Notes: a model not told the origin generated them from the sequence alone. A DNA stretch of 64,000 bases from Chelonoidis abingdonii (GCF_003597395.2 NC_133771.1:129299683-129363682); one strand, 5' to 3'. Counted from the stretch's first letter, positions 11,446-22,959 are shown. A program made the numbers and translations.

Positions 11446-11809
11446 GTGGATTCTAAATAAGTAGCAAAAGCATTAGCAGTGCAATAGAAGGCAGATGAAA
11501 ACAGCTTATGAGTGTGTGACTCCATATGATTAAAACATGACTATTTACGTCATTTATATGGTCAGTTAGACAATTGCAACAATCTTATGCAAAGTATGTC
11601 AAATAGGGTGTAATGGAAAAGTTATGATTTGCTGAGTGTAATTATCCTGTTTATATGTATCTTAAGTTATGAATATTGACTATGTATTAGTATTTCAAAT
11701 GTCCTGAGTAACACCCACCATGTAAAAAATCTACACTAAAGACATCTAAGGTGCCACAAGTACTCCTTTTCATTAAAGACAGACAGCACATTATAAACGG
11801 ACTATTCAA
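11446..11809. other. No recognised feature
   Basis: AT-rich, nothing diagnostic. Confidence 0.4.
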
Positions 11810-13140
11810 CTTGATGGCCCAATCAAAGAATACTTAACTCACAAGCTTGTCCCCTCCCGCAATGAGCCTTCCTGTGGATGCTTTGGCCAGAGTATGGGAA
11901 ATGGCTACTCCTATACGTCAAATCATGCATGGGCATGTGATTAGCTCATGTGACCCTGGACTCCATCTTGTGCCTGTTTTCCACAAACTAAGACTGAGAG
12001 CATTCCCTCCACATGAGTGAAGATATAAAAGATCCTGGAAGCATCTCCATTTGGCATCTTTCCTGCTCTGATCTCTTGACCGGGGATGTACAGCTGGGAG
12101 CAAGCAGGGGCATGGGTTCCTCAGATGGCAGAGGCGCAGAACTCCTCCAGCTGCTGGGGGAGAACAAGATCCACCAGCCCTGGGGCCACAGGGAAAGAGG
12201 GAACAGCCATCTCCTCTGGCTCCAGGGCCACGGGGGTGGGGAGAGCCAGCTCCTGCAGCCGCAGGGGAGAGAGGAAGTGCCCCTCCAAAAGTGGCCAAAT
12301 TTTTATTTCTGTGCATGCCTCTGCTCTGACTATGGACTTACACTAAAAGGAGCATTCCAACCAAAGGACTGAGGATCTTCCAGTCTTTTGGAAGTTACCA
12401 GAGACTTTACAAGCCAGCAGTTTATTCCATCACTTCCTCAAACCTGATACAAGAACTCGGCAATGATTGTATGTATTAGTTAAAATGGTCAAGAAAAACA
12501 CTTGCCTCTTTCTTTTCTCTTATAAGCCTTTAGATATTAGATACTAAAAGATTGGCAACAGCATGATTATTGGGTAAGATCTGAGTTATATATTGACCTG
12601 GCTCTGTGGTTGATCTTTTAAGATCAGAAGGACCCTTTGTTTGATTGAATTTGTTTTAAATAATCACTCATCATGAAGTCTAGTAGCTGGGTCGTGTAAT
12701 AAGTGCTGGAATACTCAGGGAGACTGCAGTTTGGACTTCTTGTTCACTGAGACAGAAATTTACTTTTGTTACTAGTTTGGTATATCTTATGGAAGAATAA
12801 CCGTCAGGTTTGCCCAATTTATGAATGGTTATCCTGAATCTGGTATTCTCAGCTGTCATTCACTGAGGCACACTGACAGAATGAGAGTCATAGAACCCAT
12901 GAGCACTATTCAGAATCATTGTGAAGCACTCTCCAGTAGAACCATTAAATATATGAGTATCGGCACATCTGATATACTAACTGATGTGCACGCATGTGGA
13001 GAGCCAGATCAGCTGAAGTGTTTCTAGAGACCCTGTGCAGGTTTCTGTAGTGGAGCTGCTGGTTTGCTCACCTGGTCAAAGTTTGTAGTTTTGGAACTGA
13101 AAGCTGTGAGTTCTACTCCTGAAGACACATGTATGGACAC
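11810..13140 (+). mobile_element. Retroviral-type LTR, plus orientation
   Basis: The order fits an LTR. There is an upstream part with an ATCATGCATGGGCATGTGA block (about 11920), then a TATA box GATATAAAAGATCC (about 12021). A polyadenylation region CTTATAAGCCTTTAGATA (about 12520) follows, then a long U5-like or leader part to about 13140. Its layout parallels the LTR at 49840-51295. I recognise it from turtle genomes from memory. No target duplication was found and both ends are approximate. Confidence 0.6.
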
Positions 13141-14735
13141 GCATACCCATGATTAGCAGAGTTTTGTGCATGGCTCAAGGCAGAAGCTAGCTTTAATTCA
13201 AGAACAGGGGATTTAAATGAAAAGTACAATGCCAGACTGTGCCGATTAGGTAGTGCACGTCTGCACAGCCCTGAGAGTTGGCAAGTTAAAGGAGGTACAA
13301 TCTCTCCCCAAGATCCCCATCTGCAAAAGAGGCATGCACTAGTGGCACCAGCCCTCCATAGGAGAATACTGCTGCCCCTCTCCTTGTGCTCCATCCACTC
13401 TGCAGTACACTGGGGGCTGTGGGGATGCACAACCAGGACTGGGCTTCATCCGTGTCCCCTGTGGGGGGATGGACATCCCTGAGGGCTCTCTTTTCACCAT
13501 CAGTGTCTATTTGAATTACCCCATACATGACTCATTATTGATCTCTCAACATGTGTGAAACTTGTTTTGAGATAAGAATGGGCCAAGAATTCATGACACA
13601 TTCTTTAAATTAAAAAAGGTGATTTTTGTAGCCTTGTCACTTCTAAACAAACTATTTAGTTGACATTTTTGAATCTCTCCAAAAGATTATTTTTCAACCC
13701 TACAAAGATCATTTAAAAAATTAACAATAATATCTGGTTCCTGTTAAAATACAAGAGTAGGGCTGTGAGATTAAAAAAAAAAGTTTATAATGGACCTTTG
13801 CTTGCAAGCTAAACTATAGAGTCTCAGTTAATTAGATCCACATTAGGAAGCACTTCATCGACCACTGAAATTCAAGCCCCTCTGGGGTTCTGTGACATTA
13901 ATGTAACATGGTACAGTAGCACTACACAAGAGTTTAGGACAGGAAATGAAAGACATGACACCAAAACTGCATAATTATAAATATCTGAATACATGCTGTG
14001 TGTGTGTGAGAGAAAGAGAAAGAGACAAAAAGGAAGGAGGATGAAACACCCTGTAAACATATGATCTTATTTTTATTCAGCCATGCAGCAATAATTTTTC
14101 CATCAGAACATGTGCAGTGTTAGGGGATGTAGGGTTTTTAAATGGCTTTTTCCATCATACTTAAGTTAAGGGCTAGGTTTTCTAGATTCAGAAATTACAC
14201 TGAGCATAACTGGATAAAACAGACAGCCAAATGGACAATTTATCAAAATATTATCTACTCAGCGAGGTGAAAATTATTAATTTGTAACCGGGTTATTAAG
14301 AACTGTCAAGCCTTGAGTCAGGTTTGCAATTCTCAAGTTTGAAAATTCAATTTGTGGACTGCAGCACTAAATTAAAAAGTCTCCTTCTGTGTTAGTTTTC
14401 ACTACTGTTTGTAGGTGTAACAGGAGCTTCTTGCGTTAGCGAGCCTGGTTCTCTGCTACTCCATTTCTGTGCTTGTAGGAAGGATGGAGGTGAAGAGGGG
14501 ATGGAGAAAGGTGGCTTGACTTGACCTTTGCAGTCCTCATATTCAGGGGCAGTTCAGGAGCCTGACTAACCACCAGTGGACTCTGGGGAAGCAGAGAGTA
14601 GTTGTAGTGCTCTATCCCCAGCCACCCCTCCAAAATGGTCCCTGTGCTGGGGGCTTTGAGCAGGGCCAGTATAGAGCCTTGACTGGCTATGCAAGTCTTC
14701 TGCACTGGAGTTGGGCTGGCCAATATTTTTTCATT
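13141..14735. other. No recognised feature
   Basis: Unique-looking, with a short TG/GA simple-repeat tract near 13995-14040. No coding signal. Confidence 0.4.
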
Positions 14736-15110
14736 GAAAAAACTTTAAATCAATAACTGGGGTTTCTTTGAAAAATGTCATTTTTCACCAAACCCATCAT
14801 TTTCTAACAAAGTGTTCCATGTTTTGAAAAAAGTTTCAAAATGAAACACTTCCAAAAACCATTTTGGAATTTTGCAAATTTTTCATTTTTAAAACATGGC
14901 AACATTTCCATTTTTTTCTTAGCAATTTCCTTCTCCTGTTCTCTCTTCCGAAGCAGAAAAGAAAAAAAAAGTTTTAAAAGGCAAGAAAATATCTTCTCCC
15001 ACTTATTCACTCCTCCTCCTCTCCCCCCAGTGATAGATGGGAAAAAAGTGAGAGAAGGGAAGGGAGATGAAAATTTTGATTTTAACTCGGCTCTAGCTGA
15101 AATTAAAACA
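14736..15110. repeat. AT-rich GTTTCAAAATGAAAC-type repeat, copy 1
   Basis: The sequence is dominated by self-complementary strings of the type GTTTCAAAATGAAAC and ATTTTTCATTTTT. The same texture recurs at 18160-18545 and 60180-60560. It is probably a decayed non-autonomous DNA element or a relic of one family; the class is unknown. The plus and minus open frames across it are low-complexity. Confidence 0.5.
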
Positions 15111-16419
15111 GCATAGTTAATGTGGCCATGCTGCACCTTTGGTGTTTGTACATCCCTGCTGTCTCACTAGTTCAATTATCATGGTTCATGTCTCTAATGT
15201 AGGCATAGTTTATGTTAAATACCTACCTAATAAAACTCTGAATAGTTTACAGAGGGACTAATTAGACACTAAATTATTTGTAGTATAACAAATCACCTTG
15301 CTTTGACCCGGTTATTTTGAGTAACAGACTTGACTCTGCAAAGAACAATGCATATTTGTGGACTGGTGAAAACTGTGCATACAGAAAAATACTCTAACAT
15401 GTCTGGGCAATGTCCCATAGAGCTCCTGTGCAGTAACTATGCCACCTTCTTGCGATTTGTCTCCATTAGGAAATTTAATCATGTTTAACGAATGGGTTAG
15501 GTGACAATACAGACTGATTGACTGTCAACATGCAGCATTGTGTCAGCTAGTCACAGAAAAACCCTACTGAGTCCAGACCAGTCGATATGACTCTGAACAA
15601 TCTCGCCTTGTTTATATTGACCCTTCAGCATTGTGTCAGCTAACTTGATTGCTAAAAATCAAGTTTAAACACGATTACATTTCTTAGTGAAGACAGGGTC
15701 GAGGAGGTTGGCACAGACCTGCAGCCTGCAAGCTCCAACAGCTATTGCAAAGGAGAGGGAGTGCAGTGGTCTTCCTTCCTCATTGTCACTTTCAGAGAGG
15801 CAAGTGTCTACAAGGGTCCCCTAGTCCTGATCAGAACAGTGGTGCTTCAGTTTTGACTGCTGCATCCCATGTGCTGGAACAAGGAGCACACAAAGGAAAA
15901 GACGGCACCTTGCCCTTCTGCACATCCACATGATGTTCAGCCCCAATCTGACCAATAGCCTCTAGAAAGCATCAAGAACCTTGATGAAGTCATTCAGTGC
16001 CTCTGGTTTGCTGTGCAGCCTGTTTAGCCACAGGTACATAGAGTATGTGGAGTTACACAGTAATGATATTGTTCTCACTTTTGCAAGCTCTATAATTAGG
16101 CTGTAAAATGTTTAGGGTCCCTCCCAAGTTCAATTACAAAAGTTTACTTGTGCATCATTTTTAAAATGAGCAATTGTTTTTTGTACATAAAAATCAAACA
16201 AACAAGCAAGCCCAAGTGTGACATTTATCAAGGAAGCGAAAGAGGGGACTGAGGGAGCTGGTAGCTTTATTCTGGGCCACCATTTTGTTGCAGCTGTGGG
16301 AGCCCACCATATTAGCTACTGGGGAGATTACTTAATATATATTTTAAACTGGGAGAACAAAATTCTTGTCATAGAGGCCAGGTTGACTGCCTGAGTGACT
16401 GACATCTTGTGTTTATTGA
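15111..16419. other. No recognised feature
   Basis: Nothing diagnostic seen on either strand. Confidence 0.4.
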
Positions 16420-16640
16420 CAGAACAGGGACAGCTGTAGAGGATGCTGATCTGCACATGTACCTCAGTCCTGGCCTGGAGGCATCACATATAGAGCTAAC
16501 AGGGCAGCCCGGTTTCCATGGCTTTTTTAGTCCTTGGCCTCTCAGCTGATTCCTCCTCAAAGAGTGCCAGCTGGGATGACCACCATCCACCAAGGTTTAG
16601 TCTGAAACCATCGGTTTGCTTCACAGAGACCATACGAACC
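16420..16640. repeat. Unclassified repeat, copy 1
   Basis: It shares ordered words with 39640-39870: CCTCAGTCCTGGCCTGGAGG against CCTCAGCCCTGACCTGGAGG, then CCATGGCT, then AGTCCTTGGC. A weaker third match lies at 52290-52400. The family is unknown to me; it shows no coding or terminal signature. Confidence 0.4.
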
Positions 16641-17035
16641 ACCATGGAAAACATGTAAAGTTGTAACCAATCCATGGATGACTGTTCAAGGAAGAGAGGG
16701 CACCAGGAGTCTCCACCACCTTCTGACAACGTGAAGGGGCTGGGAAACTAGAAGTCTTCATGCTCAGGGATTTCAAGGACACAGCAGGGCTAATGCCACT
16801 GCCAGGGTAGCCTCTGCAAAGGGAGTAGAAAAAAATGGAGAGGAGATGGGGCCATAATCCCCTCACCCTCCACACCAGCTGATGGAAATGGCCAGCCAGA
16901 GAGAGGGAAGCATACCCCACTCTCCAAACAGTGTAGAATCAGCTGTGCTTTCCAGGAACTCTGAAGTACTAAGGGTGTTTGGACTCTGAATAGGATTCCG
17001 GAATTAGATATATGCTTATCCCACTGATCTCTTGG

Positions 17036-17610
17036 AATTCATAGATACTAAGGCTAGAAGGGACCATTGTGATCATCTAGTCTGATCTCCTGCATAGCAC
17101 AGGCCAGAGAATGTTCTGAAAATAATCCCTAGAGCATATTTTTGAGAAAAAAACATCCAGCCTTGATTTAAACATACTCAGAAATGGAGCATCCACTTCG
17201 GCCCTTGGTAAATTTGTTCCAATGATTAATTACGCTCATTGTGAAAAAGATATGCCTTAATTCCAGTCTGAATCTGTCTAGCTTCAGCTTCCTGTCATTG
17301 GATCATGTTATACCTTTTTCTGCTAGACTAAAGAGGCCATTATTAAAAATTTGTTCCTCATATTGGTACTTCTAGACCGTAACCAAGTCACCCCTTTACC
17401 TTCTCTTTATTAAGCTAGACTCAAGGAACACAATCGGTTTCTCTCATAAGGCATGTTTTCTAATCCTTTAATTATTCTCATGGGTCTTCTCTGAACTCAG
17501 TTCTTGAATAGTGGGTTCCAGAACTGGACACACAGTATTCCACCAGCAGTCACACTAGTGCCAAATACAAAAGTAAAATAACCTCTCTACTTCTACTCAA
17601 GATTCCCCAC
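17036..17610 (-). mobile_element. CR1 LINE 3' fragment
   Basis: The 3' end lies at the left: minus-strand GGTCCCTTCTAGCCTTAGTAT, typical of CR1 tails. It extends about 570 bp through recognisable CR1 blocks (CTTTTTCACAATGAGC, ...TGGAACCCACTATTC). It is 5' truncated, as is usual, and has no intact frame. It is a diverged, old copy. Confidence 0.8.
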
Positions 17611-17765
17611 ATACTGGCAGTGAACATTCTGATGTGTCAGCGCAAAAAAAAGCAAATCAAAAAGCAAATAGCATATTTATAAACTTATATGTTACAACAC
17701 ACAGAACCTTATCCTGGCATGGTGGATAACTGTTTTATGTCCACTCCTAGATAACAGAAACACTA

Positions 17766-17998
17766 AGGCCTTGTCAGTATTGTTAACATGTTTACCTACA
17801 CAATCAATTTTCCCTAATACAATATTAAATGCAATTTTACCTTTACTGTGAATAAGTGCAGTAGTTGTTTCAAAATGTGTTAACCTTGATCACAACAAGA
17901 TAACTTTGTCCACATCAAGACCGAAATCACATTTAACATCATGCTAGATACAACACGCTAGATAACAGGATGCATTTTCCTAGTATAGACAAGGCCTA
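17766..17998. mobile_element. Harbinger-type MITE
   Basis: The left end AGGCCTTGTC and right end GACAAGGCCT are complementary, and the element is flanked by TA-rich bases (TA..., ...AA). It is about 233 bp, AT-rich inside and non-coding. The ends match those of the larger Harbinger element at 22336-23768. Confidence 0.75.
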
Positions 17999-18159
17999 AA
18001 ACTACAAGAAATTCTGATTTAGGCTCTCTGAACCTTTAGTAATCACTTTCTCTTTCAGATATACTATTCCATATTAATATGAAAAGGAAAATTTACACAG
18101 CAACTTCACAACAAGTCTGAATGAAAGCTGTGTGAAGGACTGTTTTTCAGTTTGCTTGC

Positions 18160-18545
18160 AATTCTGAAAAAATAAATTAATAATTTCAAGTTGACCCAAA
18201 ATGAAACTTTTTGGAATTTATGGTGAATGTAAAAACAAACAAACAACTCCCCCCACTATTTTAGCTCAAATAAAACACTTCATTAGACCCAAAATGAAAC
18301 TTTTAGTTTAGGTGTTCCGCTTCTAACTTTTTAAATTAAAACAAGTTCAAGGAAATTTCGAAATTAAAAGTCATTTCAAAAGCAAAATTAAAACCTTTTG
18401 TTTTGAAAATGTTGAGATGAAATGTTTCAATTTTTTTCAGATTCTTTTTCCAGCTGAAACAATTAGACAAAATTGAAACAAATTAATGAAATGTTTCAAT
18501 GACCCTGACTCTGCATATTTCTCTGAAAAAAGCTTTGGCTGAAAA
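18160..18545. repeat. AT-rich GTTTCAAAATGAAAC-type repeat, copy 2
   Basis: Repeated AAAATGAAAC and GAAATGTTTCAA strings, self-complementary in part. Same texture as 14736-15110 and 60180-60560. Confidence 0.5.
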
Positions 18546-19759
18546 ATTTCACGGGGCTCTAATCTGAATTCAGGGTTTCTGTGCATTAATATAGTTATAT
18601 TTAATTATTTCTGAAGAACTATTCAGTCTTAACAATTAGGGGTTACACAACATTAAAAATGACCCTAGATATTGAACAAAATATGAAGTCACAATAAATG
18701 TATCTTATATAAACTGTCAAACTGCAAGAAAAAAAATTCAGAATACCATTCACAAAAACAAAACAACAACAAGAAAAAAAATAAAAAACATGACTTATGC
18801 TTGCTTTAAGAAGTTTAAAGATACTTTATTTCAGACATTATGCATGAGATTTTAAAAAACACTCCACTTTAGTTCCTGGTGAAGTCAGTGTGAGTTTTAC
18901 TGTTGGCTTCAGTGGGAGCAGAATTAGAGCAATGTGAAATGTTTTTGAAAATCCTACCCTGTAAATATATCTAAAACACCTAAATATGTTTGTTGAGAGA
19001 TGCCTGAGCGTAACTTGATGAGGTTATGTCAACACTGCAAACAAATACTTCATATTTCTCAACAAATACTCTGTATCAGAGTCATTATCTACAGACTCGT
19101 AGTTTTGAATTTTGAGTGTATTGAACTAGAGGGACCAAAGGCTAATAAGTGAAAAGTGTCAAACATGAATAATTTTTAAATGCTTCTAACCTATGCAAAA
19201 GAATCAGTTAAAAATTGTCACAACTATTAAATCTCAGTAAGTGGTGGGAGGTTGGGAAAGAATTATTTGGTTGTTAGAAAATCAGTGGGAAAAGAGTCCT
19301 GGCTTTAAATGCCTTTTTCTACTCAGCCCTAACTAGGGGGTTGTGACTACTTCAGAAAATAAGGTGAATAAAATGATTAAACCTGTTACTAAAGGAGAAA
19401 AGTAGCCAGTTTTTAGTGATTTTTTGCTGAAGCCTAGACATTTAAAATAGCATTTTAAAGCAAAGGCTTGCTTAAATTAATGTAAGTATGGAGCAGAACA
19501 ACATAGCCCCAGATATTTTTAACTTTTCCTCTCTAACAGGGATAAGTGTGTTATCCCACTGTAACTCATCATGTTTTCTACCTCCCTTTGTCCTTTTGTA
19601 TTTTAATAATCATTAGTTCTGTGGCATACTGTTAGGCATTGAAACATACTTGCAAAAGGATTTGTTAATTGCCCAGTTGAAGCTCTGGCTATCCTGTGAG
19701 GAAATGTAGCAAATTGCAAGCATGGAACCTGCAATGGAAATATAATTGGAAGAATTATA
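18546..19759. other. No recognised feature
   Basis: Only an A-rich tract near 18750-18790. No coding signal. Confidence 0.4.
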
Positions 19760-19870
19760 AAACAAAAACAACCTCCCCCCCCCAAAAAAACAACAAAAAA
19801 CCCACAAACAATCCCTTGATCCCACCTCTCACCAAAAAAACACCACAAACACAACAAAACCCCAGAACAA
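19760..19870. repeat. C/A-only low-complexity tract
   Basis: About 110 bases composed almost entirely of C and A on the plus strand, including C-runs and A-runs. The long open frames here come from the lack of stop codons in such sequence and are not genes. Confidence 0.8.
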
Positions 19871-19994
19871 AGCACAGCCTGAGACTTGGAGTTATTGGGT
19901 GGGGAAAATGACAGAGGCAGGTGGTCAGCTGGGGGTGGTGGAGGAGGATGCACTTTTCAAAAAGCAAAACAAACATATTACAGTCCTCATGTCG

Positions 19995-20395
19995 CTGAGT
20001 AGGGCTAGTTTCATAAACATTATGATCACCCATTCTCTCTTTCTGTCTTCATAGAATTTGCCAAAGGGTAAATCCAGACTAGGAAGGATTTCATTTGTTA
20101 CCAGTTGCAGGAATACTTGAAATATTTTGTTTTGCTATTGTGACATGACGTACGGCAGTACCTTTGTGCCAGGCTGTTTCACAAGCTATTGAAGTAGCTA
20201 GTTGTCCAAGACAACAGCATCTGCTTTAGTCCTTCCCTTTACATTTGTCTGAATCAGCCCTTCCTCAAAGTATTGACACAGAACAGCAAGTTTTGCTGAG
20301 GCTACTTTCTCACTTCTAATAAATTCCGAAGCCTGCCATAGGAATGCTTGGTCATCGGGCCAGCTTTCTTCTGCTATTTGAAGAACAGACATTTC
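19995..20395 (-). pseudogene. Unidentified decayed coding sequence in three frames
   Basis: Three consecutive minus-strand segments look protein-coding, and each ends where the next frame takes over. First is a 64-codon frame at 20392-20198, containing EESWPDDQAFLWQASEFI. Second is a segment of about 34 codons at roughly 20200-20100, starting QLATSIACETAWHKG. Third is a segment starting QLVTNEILPSLDLPFGKF that runs to about 19995. Composition is mixed and not low-complexity. I do not recognise the family. It may be a processed pseudogene, a relic of a host exon cluster or an unknown mobile-element protein. Two frameshifts rule out a working product. Confidence 0.45.
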
Positions 20396-20885
20396 TAGAG
20401 TGGGAGCTGTCTTATTTCATATTATATTAATTTGCTTCATAGTGTAATTTTCTAACTAAGGGCTATATCCTGCAAAGTGTGCAGTGCCTTGAGAACACTG
20501 AACTTAATGTCCACGAAGGGCAGTCAACACCTCACATGGATGGATCTAGATCAAAATTTTAGCTGGCCGTGGCCATTTGCCTATAGTGTGTGTGTGTGTG
20601 CTCACTTAGGGGCTGTGTCTCTAAGCTTGATGCAGTTTGTGCAGCATTCATTCAGGCAAGTAGTCCTACTGAATTACTCATGTGAGTAAGTTCTACTCCG
20701 AGTTGCAAAATCTTCCCCTGTGCCTTCCCCTTCCCGTATTAAGGTAGGGGCACTTCTGAGAGTGCACCCCGCGGGGGTTGTAGTGAATAGGTTGTTCAAT
20801 GAAGTCCTGCTAGTGCTGCTAATTATGAGCCCACTGGCGGAATATTCACACACATGGCTCCCCATCTAGAAGACCTTACCTAGAG
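20396..20885. other. No recognised feature
   Basis: Only a short TG run near 20587-20602. Confidence 0.4.
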
Positions 20886-20984
20886 CAGTGGTTCTCAGCC
20901 TTTCCAGACTACTGGACCCCTTTCAGGAGTCTGATTTGTCTTGCATGCCCCAGGTTTTACTTCACTTTAAAAAAGTCAGGCTTT

Positions 20985-21755
20985 GCCTTCAGCCCCAGCC
21001 CCAGCCACTGGGGCTTGGGCTTTTTGCCCTGGGCCCCAGTGAATCTAATGTTGACCCTGGTGACCTCATTAAAATGAACTTGTGACCCACTTTTGGGTCA
21101 TGACCAGTGTTCCCTCTAATTTTCCCACCCATGTGCAGAATGATGTGTGCCACATCACCTTCATATTGGTGCATATAACAAAACGCATGTGGTAGGGGTA
21201 GGGCTGAGGGGTTTGGAGTGTGGGAGGGGGTTCATGGGTGGGGCAGAGGGTTGGAGTGCAGGGGTGAGAGGGATCTGTCTGGGGGTGAGGAGCAGAGGGT
21301 TAGGGCAGGGGGTGCAGGCTCTGCCTCAGGGTGTGGGTTCTGGGCTGGGGCCAGGGATGAGGGGCTCAGGGCTGGGGCAGAGCATTGGGTGCAGGGGATG
21401 AGAGCTCCAGGGTGCAGGCTTTGGGGTGAGACTGGGGATGAGGAGATTGAGGTGAAGGAGGGTGCTCTGGGGTTACAGTGGGAAGAGTAGACTCCCCCCC
21501 AGCACTCTCTCCCACAGCAGCATCTGGCTGTGGGGTGGGGAGAAGAGGCACCTCTCCCTGCTGTGGGAGTTCTGGGTCTGGGGCAGGTGCCTGGGTCTTG
21601 GTTTGGGGAGGGCAAGCTGAGATGGGGCTGTGGGAGGAGCACCCCTCCCTCAGTAGGACCCGGGCAGGCTCCCAGAGTGCCTGCATGGCTCTAAATAGGT
21701 TGCTGCGTGTCCGTGCAGCTTACAGGGAACTTATCATGACCCACCCTTTGAGAAC
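20985..21755 (+). mobile_element. Second hAT-like element, inserted in the first
   Basis: Its right end is CCCTTTGAGAACTGCTG, a hAT-type terminus at 21755. Its body includes the GACCCACTTTTGGGTCATGACC segment. The left boundary, near 20985, is uncertain. It is itself interrupted at 21106-21733. Confidence 0.5.
21106..21733. mobile_element. Third, innermost hAT element with G-rich interior
   Basis: The left end AGTGTTCCCTCTAA and right end TTACAGGGAACTTA form an imperfect inverted repeat. It is flanked by an exact 8-bp duplication, TCATGACC, at 21098-21105 and 21734-21741. The interior is a purine-rich, degenerate GGGGCTGGGG-type minisatellite that creates long but meaningless open frames on both strands. 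Confidence 0.85.
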
Positions 21756-21945
21756 TGCTGAAAATATAGAGCAGTATAAACAAGTTATTGTATGAAATTT
21801 TAGTTTGTACTGACTTTGCTACTGCTTTTTATGTAGCCTGTTGTAAAACTAGGCAAATATGTTGATGAGTTGATGTACCACTGGAAGTACGCAGAGGTCT
21901 TCCATGGGGTACAAGTACCCCGGGTTGAGCACCACTATTCTAGAG

Positions 21946-22332
21946 GAAAACAAAAGACCACTCCAAAGCAAACCAACCCAGCAACCATGGCAAGCACAAG
22001 CTAGTAAGATGTTGATAAATTTTATTTTATTTGTGTGAGTGGCACAGTTCTCTGGGTGCCACTCCCAAATAGAATCTGCAAGGTGCTGAGCACTGGAGAA
22101 TCAAGCTCTATAGACCAGATTATCAGCTGATGGAAGTGTAGTGTAGCACCACTGACTTCAGTATAGATGTGCTGATTTACCCCATCCTAGGATCTGGCCT
22201 TCACTGTATATGGATACTACTGCCCTCTACTCAGTAGAATGTGACCACAGCAAACCTACAGAGCATAAGCCCTACTAATTCTACAAACTACTGGAGGTCA
22301 CATGGGAGAGGCCTGGTCTGAAGCTGCAGGGC
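21946..22332. other. No gene; short palindromic repeat at 22110-22200
   Basis: The segment from CCAGATTATCAGC to GATCTGG around 22115-22200 is partly palindromic and has the CACTGACTTCAGT core seen in the other short palindromic repeats. Nothing else seen. Confidence 0.45.
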
Positions 22333-22348
22333 TTAGGCCTTGTCTACA

Positions 22349-22374
22349 CTACACTACACTACACTACACTACAC
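22349..22374 (+). repeat. (ACTAC)n pentanucleotide tract
   Basis: About five tandem copies of ACTAC immediately inside the left terminal repeat of the Harbinger element. It looks like expansion of the terminal TACACTAC string. Confidence 0.9.
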
Positions 22375-22804
22375 AATTAAGCAGACTTAAATTATGTTGA
22401 CATGCAGCCATCACAGTAATTAAACCACTTTTGCATGTTCACACTATGCTCCTTGTGTCTCTGGTATGCATTCACACTAGCTGTGCTTGCATGGATGCAG
22501 AGAGTAGTGCACTGTGGGTAACTATCCCACTGTGCACCTTCTAGCCTCCATCTAGCATGGGGTATTTTGCAATGACTTATGGGTGAAAACAAGTCATGGA
22601 GAGGTGGCTGGGAACATGGATTCAGCATCCCATGATGCAGTGTTCTCCATCCCATCACTCCATGGCTGTCTTATTATGTTTTCCACTACTTTTCAAAGAC
22701 CGCATTAGCCTGAGTATCCGCCATCTCTGAGAGAAGCATGGATCCAGCATTGCTGTTCAGTATTGTGCTGATCCTGCAGTAGCATGAGCTGCAAGTCTGA
22801 TGAT

Positions 22805-22912
22805 CAAGTATCAGAGGGGTAGCCGTGTTAGTCTGGATCTGTAAAAGCAGCAGAGAATCCTGTGGCACCTTATAGACTAACAGACGTTTTGGAGCGTGAG
22901 CTTTCGTGGGTG
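22805..22912 (-). mobile_element. Retroposon 3' end (GTGGCACCTTATAGACTAACA family), copy 1
   Basis: This 108-bp insertion is flanked by an exact 12-bp duplication, AAGTCTGATGAT, at 22793-22804 and 22913-22924. That length points to target-primed reverse transcription. In the minus sense it ends GGCTACCCCTCTGATA, the same 3' end as the copy at 47720-48146, and it is more strongly 5' truncated. It contains TGTTAGTCT and its exact complement AGACTAACA. Confidence 0.85.
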
Positions 22913-22959
22913 AAGTCTGATGATGATGCCTTGGTGGCTGTCTTACTGTGAACCACGGA

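Larger units (their letters stand above)
20886..21937 (+). mobile_element. hAT element, CAGTGGTTCTCA family, split by insertions
   Basis: The left end CAGTGGTTCTCAGCCTTTCC and right end GGGTTGAGCACCACTA form a hAT-type inverted repeat. The flanks ACCTAGAG and TTCTAGAG agree at 6 of 8 positions. The outer parts (20886 to about 20985, and 21765-21937) match the uninterrupted copy at 33552-33961 in reverse orientation. The middle is two later insertions. Confidence 0.8.

Noticed and set aside
14804..15136. Overlapping open frames of about 110 and 91 codons
   Set aside because: They span an AT-rich self-complementary repeat; the translations are phenylalanine/lysine-rich low-complexity on both strands.
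20198..20392. Candidate host exon
   Set aside because: The coding-like signal continues into two other frames, so it is a frameshifted fossil and not a working exon. No convincing splice donor was found.
21218..21795. Several overlapping open frames on both strands
   Set aside because: They come from the purine-rich minisatellite-like interior of a hAT element; no protein family.
22349..22374. CACTA-type transposon end
   Set aside because: The CACTA string is a tandem pentanucleotide inside a Harbinger terminus; duplication length and the opposite end do not fit CACTA elements.
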